This document shows positions 6,958 through 9,412 of a stretch of DNA of 9,412 bases, one piece after another. The DNA is taken from the NCBI GenBank assembly GCA_009778265.1, contig WRKA01000157.1, positions 1 to 9,412 of the forward strand, given 5' to 3'. Position 1 is the stretch's first letter, and every line of letters starts with the position of its first letter. A program made the position numbers and the translations under genes. This DNA is from Methanomassiliicoccaceae archaeon. GTDB lineage: Archaea > Thermoplasmatota > Thermoplasmata > Methanomassiliicoccales > Methanomethylophilaceae. The notes beneath the pieces were generated by a model. That model did no database searches and was not told where the DNA came from. It was given only the letters and a program-made list of their open reading frames with translations.

Positions 6958-7164
6958 TCATTCCTCCATTGTAATGACGACGTCGGGACACATCACGGCG
7001 CAGGACCCGCACCCGATGCAGTTCTCCGGGTCGGTGATGTGCGCGGGATGGTATCCCTTGCCGTTTATCTTCGTTCTGTTCAGCGCGATTATCTTCTTCG
7101 GGCACGAGATGACACACATCTCACAGCCTTTGCAGAGGTTCTCGTTGATATTCACCTTCACCAT
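6958..7164 (-). CDS. Two-[4Fe-4S] ferredoxin-type subunit of the oxidoreductase
   Basis: A 68-residue ferredoxin with two complete [4Fe-4S] motifs: C11-x2-C14-x2-C17-x3-C21-P and C49-x2-C52-x2-C55-x3-C59-P. It corresponds to the KorD/VorC-type delta subunit, which relays electrons between the TPP subunit cluster and soluble ferredoxin. ATG 7164 has AGAGGG six bases before it and overlaps the end of the ATPase gene by seven bases. An in-frame extension to 7269 would run deep into the ATPase gene and is not supported. It lies directly before the alpha gene, in the delta-alpha-beta-gamma order found in several archaeal 2-oxoacid oxidoreductase operons. Confidence 0.93.
   Translation of the reverse strand: MVKVNINENLCKGCEMCVISCPKKIIALNRTKINGKGYHPAHITDPENCIGCGSCAVMCPDVVITMEE
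6963..6967 (-). promoter_or_regulatory. Ribosome binding site deciding the vorB start
   Basis: GGAGG on the minus strand, inside the last codons of the ferredoxin gene, is seven bases before ATG 6955 but only one base before ATG 6961. The spacing favours 6955. Confidence 0.6.
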
Positions 7165-7829
7165 TTTGATCCCTCTTTTTCCCAAACGGTCTGGACGTAC
7201 ACGTCGACCGGATAAAAACATTCGTCCTCCGGAAGTTCCCCGATAAGCCTGCGCGGCGCCGTCGAACACAATAACGGGATACCTGCCAGACGGGATACCT
7301 CTTTCGCGTACCGCAGCGAACCGGTTATCGCCGGCGCGTCCGTGAATTCCTTTATGTGTGAGTTGTTCACCACCGCCGTCGCTTTAAGGCCGCAGACATC
7401 CTCTATGCTCCTTAGTACCCTCACGGAATCCTCCGGATCGGATATCATCGGTCTGTACATATTGGTCACGTACAGCATCTCGTACCCCCTTTCTCTGATC
7501 TCTCCGGAGAACCTTCCCAGCACGGTGGCGCCGACATCGTCCCCGCCGGCGTCTATTATCACATCATCCTCCGAATCGAATATAGAGTACATCGACGCCG
7601 GCAGTGCCGGTATATCTATATTCGTGAACGCGAACGTCGGAGATATCACCCTCACCCCTTTTTCTCTCAGGATATCGGCATATTCGGACGACGTGAAATA
7701 CGGGTTCACGACATCCATATCCGTAAGCGTGACCTTTTTCCCGTTGATCGCGGCGTCTATTGCGCGATTGATCGCGAAGTTCGTCTTCCCGGTGCCGTAA
7801 TGGCCGCAGATGATCGTCAGTTCTCCCAT
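7158..7829 (-). CDS. P-loop ATPase linked to the 2-oxoacid:ferredoxin oxidoreductase operon
   Basis: A 223-residue SIMIBI/CobQ-MinD-like nucleotide-binding protein. Walker A is GHYGTGKT at 9-16. A conserved acidic block, DMDVVNPYF, is at 37-45, and a Walker B-like VIIDAGGDDVGA at 90-101. NNSH (155-158) may act in guanine/adenine-base or switch contacts. It lacks the deviant KGGxGKT Walker A of true ParA/MinD. I recall close relatives beside VorB-type oxidoreductases in other anaerobes, but their role is not established. An accessory job in cofactor or Fe-S maturation of the complex is a reasonable inference. It is the first gene of the operon, with its own TATA-like element upstream, and overlaps the ferredoxin gene by seven bases, so expression is tightly coupled. 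ATG 7829 is preceded by a GGGGATGTGA ribosome-binding-like stretch. Confidence 0.88.
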   Translation of the reverse strand: MGELTIICGHYGTGKTNFAINRAIDAAINGKKVTLTDMDVVNPYFTSSEYADILREKGVRVISPTFAFTNIDIPALPASMYSIFDSEDDVIIDAGGDDVGATVLGRFSGEIRERGYEMLYVTNMYRPMISDPEDSVRVLRSIEDVCGLKATAVVNNSHIKEFTDAPAITGSLRYAKEVSRLAGIPLLCSTAPRRLIGELPEDECFYPVDVYVQTVWEKEGSKW

Positions 7830-7857
7830 GCGTTCACATCCCCTTTATCGGCGCGCG

Positions 7858-7867
7858 TATATTTATT
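7858..7867 (-). promoter_or_regulatory. TATA-box-like element for the ATPase-oxidoreductase operon
   Basis: On the minus strand AATAAATATA lies 29-38 bases before ATG 7829. Initiation about 25 bases downstream would leave a leader of roughly ten bases, just enough for the GGGGAT site. It is the only AT-rich patch close to the start. Confidence 0.5.
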
Positions 7868-7869
7868 AT

Positions 7870-8015
7870 CCGATATGCCGGAACGAGTCCGGATGATCCC
7901 GCATGTACGGGACGAACGAATAATAAAGGAATATCTCTGCCCCGGACGCCGGCAAAGTTCCGGCGGCCCTCCGTGCGGTGTGTCTTTTCCTTTTGTTCCG
8001 TAACAACATATGTGC
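7870..8015. other. Divergent intergenic region with three short stem-loops
   Basis: This part of the gap between the divergent operons holds no convincing gene. It has three consecutive short inverted repeats: CCGGA/TCCGG (7878-7892, loop 5), TCCCG/CGGGA (7897-7912, loop 6) and CGCCGG/CCGGCG (7947-7965, loop 7). An 8-bp palindrome ACATATGT is at 8006-8013. The region lies upstream of both predicted promoters. It could hold regulator sites or a short RNA, but short stems like these also arise by chance in GC-rich DNA. Confidence 0.3.
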
Positions 8016-8040
8016 TATCTTTTTATGTGAACAAAAGATA
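8016..8040. promoter_or_regulatory. Perfect 8-9-8 inverted repeat over the XRE-cupin promoter
   Basis: TATCTTTT (8016-8023) and AAAAGATA (8033-8040) are exact reverse complements separated by nine bases. The repeat overlaps the only TATA-like stretch (CTTTTTATG, about 8019-8027) and ends 17 bases before the ATG of the XRE-cupin gene. A dimeric helix-turn-helix protein bound here would occlude TBP. Autoregulation by the adjacent gene product is the simplest inference. Confidence 0.5.
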
Positions 8041-8057
8041 CCGTGTCTCCGATTCAC

Positions 8058-8630
8058 ATGGACGCTAAGATCGACGAGATTGCCGAACGCATACGCGCGC
8101 TGCGCGATGTGACGGGTTTTACGACGGATGAGATGGCCGGTGCGACCGGTGTCACGAAGGACGAATACGAAGCATCGGAGAACGGAAAGAAGGACTTTAC
8201 CTTCACTTTCCTTTACAAATGTGCGGAGAAGTTCAACGTCGACATCATCGAATTGCTGACGGGCGAGAACCCTCACCTCTCCGGTTACACGGTCGTCAGG
8301 AAAGGAAAAGGACTTCCGATGAAGAGAAGGAAGGGTTTCGAGTACGGTCATCTTGCCTCCAATTTCAAGAATAAGACGGCGGAGCCGTTCCTCGTGCACG
8401 CACCGTACCGCGCGGATGAGCTTTCATCGATACCTGTGTCGTCACACGACGGGCAGGAGTTCAACTATGTGCTCAGCGGCCGTCTGAGATTTGTGTACGA
8501 GGACCACACCGAAGATCTCGGAGAAGGGGATTCCGTTTACTACAATTCGTCGAGGATGCACGGCATGGCCGCACTGAACAAAGAGGGATGCGTATTCATC
8601 GCGGTGGTGCTCAAGGGGGAGCACAGATGA
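8058..8630 (+). CDS. XRE-family helix-turn-helix regulator with C-terminal cupin domain
   Basis: This 190-residue protein combines an XRE-type helix-turn-helix (about 8-68, ending in the typical NVDIIELLTGE) with a cupin domain (about 110-188). The cupin motif 1 region is SSHDGQEFNYVLSGRLRF (H130, E134) and motif 2 is GDSVYYNSSRMHG (G157, D158, H168). In this architecture the cupin usually binds a small effector, sometimes with a metal, and the HTH binds DNA. The cupin has fewer histidines than metal enzymes, so sensing rather than catalysis is likely. ATG 8058 is chosen as the start; GTG 8043 would add five residues, but it falls near the predicted transcription start. No clear ribosome binding site is seen, so the mRNA may have a very short leader. 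The stop overlaps the next start as ATGA, so its regulon almost certainly includes the acyl-CoA synthetase. Confidence 0.9.
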   Translation: MDAKIDEIAERIRALRDVTGFTTDEMAGATGVTKDEYEASENGKKDFTFTFLYKCAEKFNVDIIELLTGENPHLSGYTVVRKGKGLPMKRRKGFEYGHLASNFKNKTAEPFLVHAPYRADELSSIPVSSHDGQEFNYVLSGRLRFVYEDHTEDLGEGDSVYYNSSRMHGMAALNKEGCVFIAVVLKGEHR

Positions 8631-9412
8631 GGAACATCCATCTCAGATACGTCGAAGAGGAGTACGACGCCCGCGGGATACTCTGCAAATACCGAATGAA
8701 ATGTCCGGACGATTTCAATTTTGCTTACGATGTGGTCGACGACATCGGGATCAACGACCCCGGCAGGAGAGCGCTCGTTTGGTGCGACATACACGGTAAC
8801 GAAAGGACGATGACGTTCGGCGAGATAAAGCGGCATTCCGATAAGGCGGCGAACTTCTTCCGTTCGGCCGGCATTGAGAAAGGCGATACCGTTCTCGTCA
8901 TACTGAAGAACAGCTACCAGTTCTGGTATGTCCTCACCGCGCTGCACAAGCTCGGCGCCATACCGATACCGGCCACTTTTATGCTGAAAAAGCACGACGT
9001 CGAGTACCGTGTGAACGCCGCATCCATCAAAGCGGCGATATGCATCTCCTCGGACGGTGTGCCGGAAGCGATAGACTCGGCGGAGAATGTTCCCACTCTC
9101 ACGTCGAAAATAATGCTGGGCGGTCAGCGGGACGGATGGTACGATCTCGAGAGCGGCGTGGAAAAAGCGTCGGACGTTCTGGAAAGGGTGCCGACGAAAG
9201 CTACGGATACGCTTATCATATACTTCTCGTCGGGGACCTCCGGGCATCCGAAGATGGTGCTTCAGGACCACACATATCCGATAGGGCACATCTTTACGGC
9301 GAAGCATTGGCATAATGTCGATCCGGACGGCCTTCATTTCACTATAGCCGACACGGGATGGGCGAAGTCCGTCTGGGGCAAGTACTACGGACAGTGGATA
9401 ATGGAAGCGGGG
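8627..9412 (+). CDS. Medium-chain-type acyl-CoA synthetase, AMP-forming (partial, 3' end outside window)
   Basis: The first 262 residues of an AMP-binding enzyme run off the right edge. The A3 phosphate-binding motif YFSSGTSGHPK is at 199-209, followed by MVLQDH. The segment FTIADTGWAKSVWGKYYGQW near the edge is typical of the ACSM/medium-chain acyl-CoA synthetase group rather than of Acs. Such enzymes activate C3-C10, branched or aromatic acids with ATP and CoA via an acyl-AMP. The N-terminal part (IHLRYVEEEYDARGILCKYR then FNFAYDVVDDIG) fits the same group. ATG 8627 overlaps the regulator's TGA as ATGA and follows a GGGGGAG site. The acyl-pocket and lysine-bearing C-terminal parts are not visible, so chain length cannot be judged. 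Confidence 0.9.
   Translation, partial: MRNIHLRYVEEEYDARGILCKYRMKCPDDFNFAYDVVDDIGINDPGRRALVWCDIHGNERTMTFGEIKRHSDKAANFFRSAGIEKGDTVLVILKNSYQFWYVLTALHKLGAIPIPATFMLKKHDVEYRVNAASIKAAICISSDGVPEAIDSAENVPTLTSKIMLGGQRDGWYDLESGVEKASDVLERVPTKATDTLIIYFSSGTSGHPKMVLQDHTYPIGHIFTAKHWHNVDPDGLHFTIADTGWAKSVWGKYYGQWIMEAG

Noticed and set aside
6956..7117. Upstream extension of the alpha subunit
   Set aside because: It lies in the ferredoxin gene. The family begins close to KVLMKGNEA and a well-spaced GGAGG supports 6955.
7875..8003. Possible 42-codon plus-strand peptide in the divergent region
   Set aside because: It has no ribosome binding site, no coherent composition, and its start lies within the promoter patch of the opposite operon.
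7866..8399. 177-codon minus-strand open frame across the divergent region
   Set aside because: It is antisense to the XRE-cupin gene and has no family features or ribosome binding site.
8631..8639. GGAACATCC, matching one arm of the acs palindrome (also at 5741-5749)
   Set aside because: Both copies are single half-sites inside coding sequence without the second arm, so they are most simply chance matches.
8540..9337. 265-codon minus-strand open frame
   Set aside because: It is antisense to the acyl-CoA synthetase, whose plus-strand frame has clear motifs and a coupled start.

Overview
The window reads as archaeal DNA of moderately high GC. Genes are preceded by GGAGG-type ribosome binding sites and by AT-rich TATA-like boxes. 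T-rich tracts follow the genes, and there is a multi-subunit 2-oxoacid:ferredoxin oxidoreductase alongside an AMP-forming acetyl-CoA synthetase. This suite fits an anaerobic archaeon living on acetate and organic acids. My best guess is a gut-type methanogen of the Thermoplasmatota (Methanomassiliicoccales-like), but no marker gene in the window proves this, so the lineage is an inference. I see no mobile element, CRISPR array, tRNA or rRNA.

Layout. Bases 1-192 hold the tail of a membrane protein, followed 4 nt later by an unrecognised cysteine-rich protein (197-919). After an AT-rich 222-base gap with a TATA-like box and a perfect 17-bp palindrome comes acetyl-CoA synthetase acs (1142-3091, plus strand). 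It ends at a strong GC hairpin flanked by a T-rich tract on one side and an A-run on the other, which could serve both strands. On the minus strand, two overlapping tandem paralogues of the GyrI-like family (3185-4455) converge on this hairpin. Upstream of them, also on the minus strand, a tight five-gene operon runs from 7829 down to 4611: a P-loop ATPase, a two-cluster ferredoxin subunit, and the alpha (VorB-type), beta (TPP) and gamma subunits of a 2-oxoacid:ferredoxin oxidoreductase. Gaps within it are 0 or 2 nt, or the genes overlap. A divergent intergenic region (7830-8057) separates it from a plus-strand pair: an XRE-cupin regulator (8058-8630) and, with an ATGA overlap, an acyl-CoA synthetase of the medium-chain (ACSM-like) type that runs off the window end.

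How the parts may work together. Acs makes acetyl-CoA from acetate. The ACSM-like enzyme probably makes other acyl-CoAs from free carboxylic acids. The oxidoreductase interconverts acyl-CoA + CO2 + reduced ferredoxin with a 2-oxoacid. Together they could take up acetate and branched-chain or short acids and turn them into 2-oxoacid precursors of amino acids, or run in the reverse direction to dispose of them. The XRE-cupin protein is the obvious candidate regulator; a perfect 8-9-8 inverted repeat overlaps its own TATA-like element. The most interesting uncharacterised elements are the oxidoreductase-linked ATPase, the two candidate operators, and the cysteine-rich protein at the left end.
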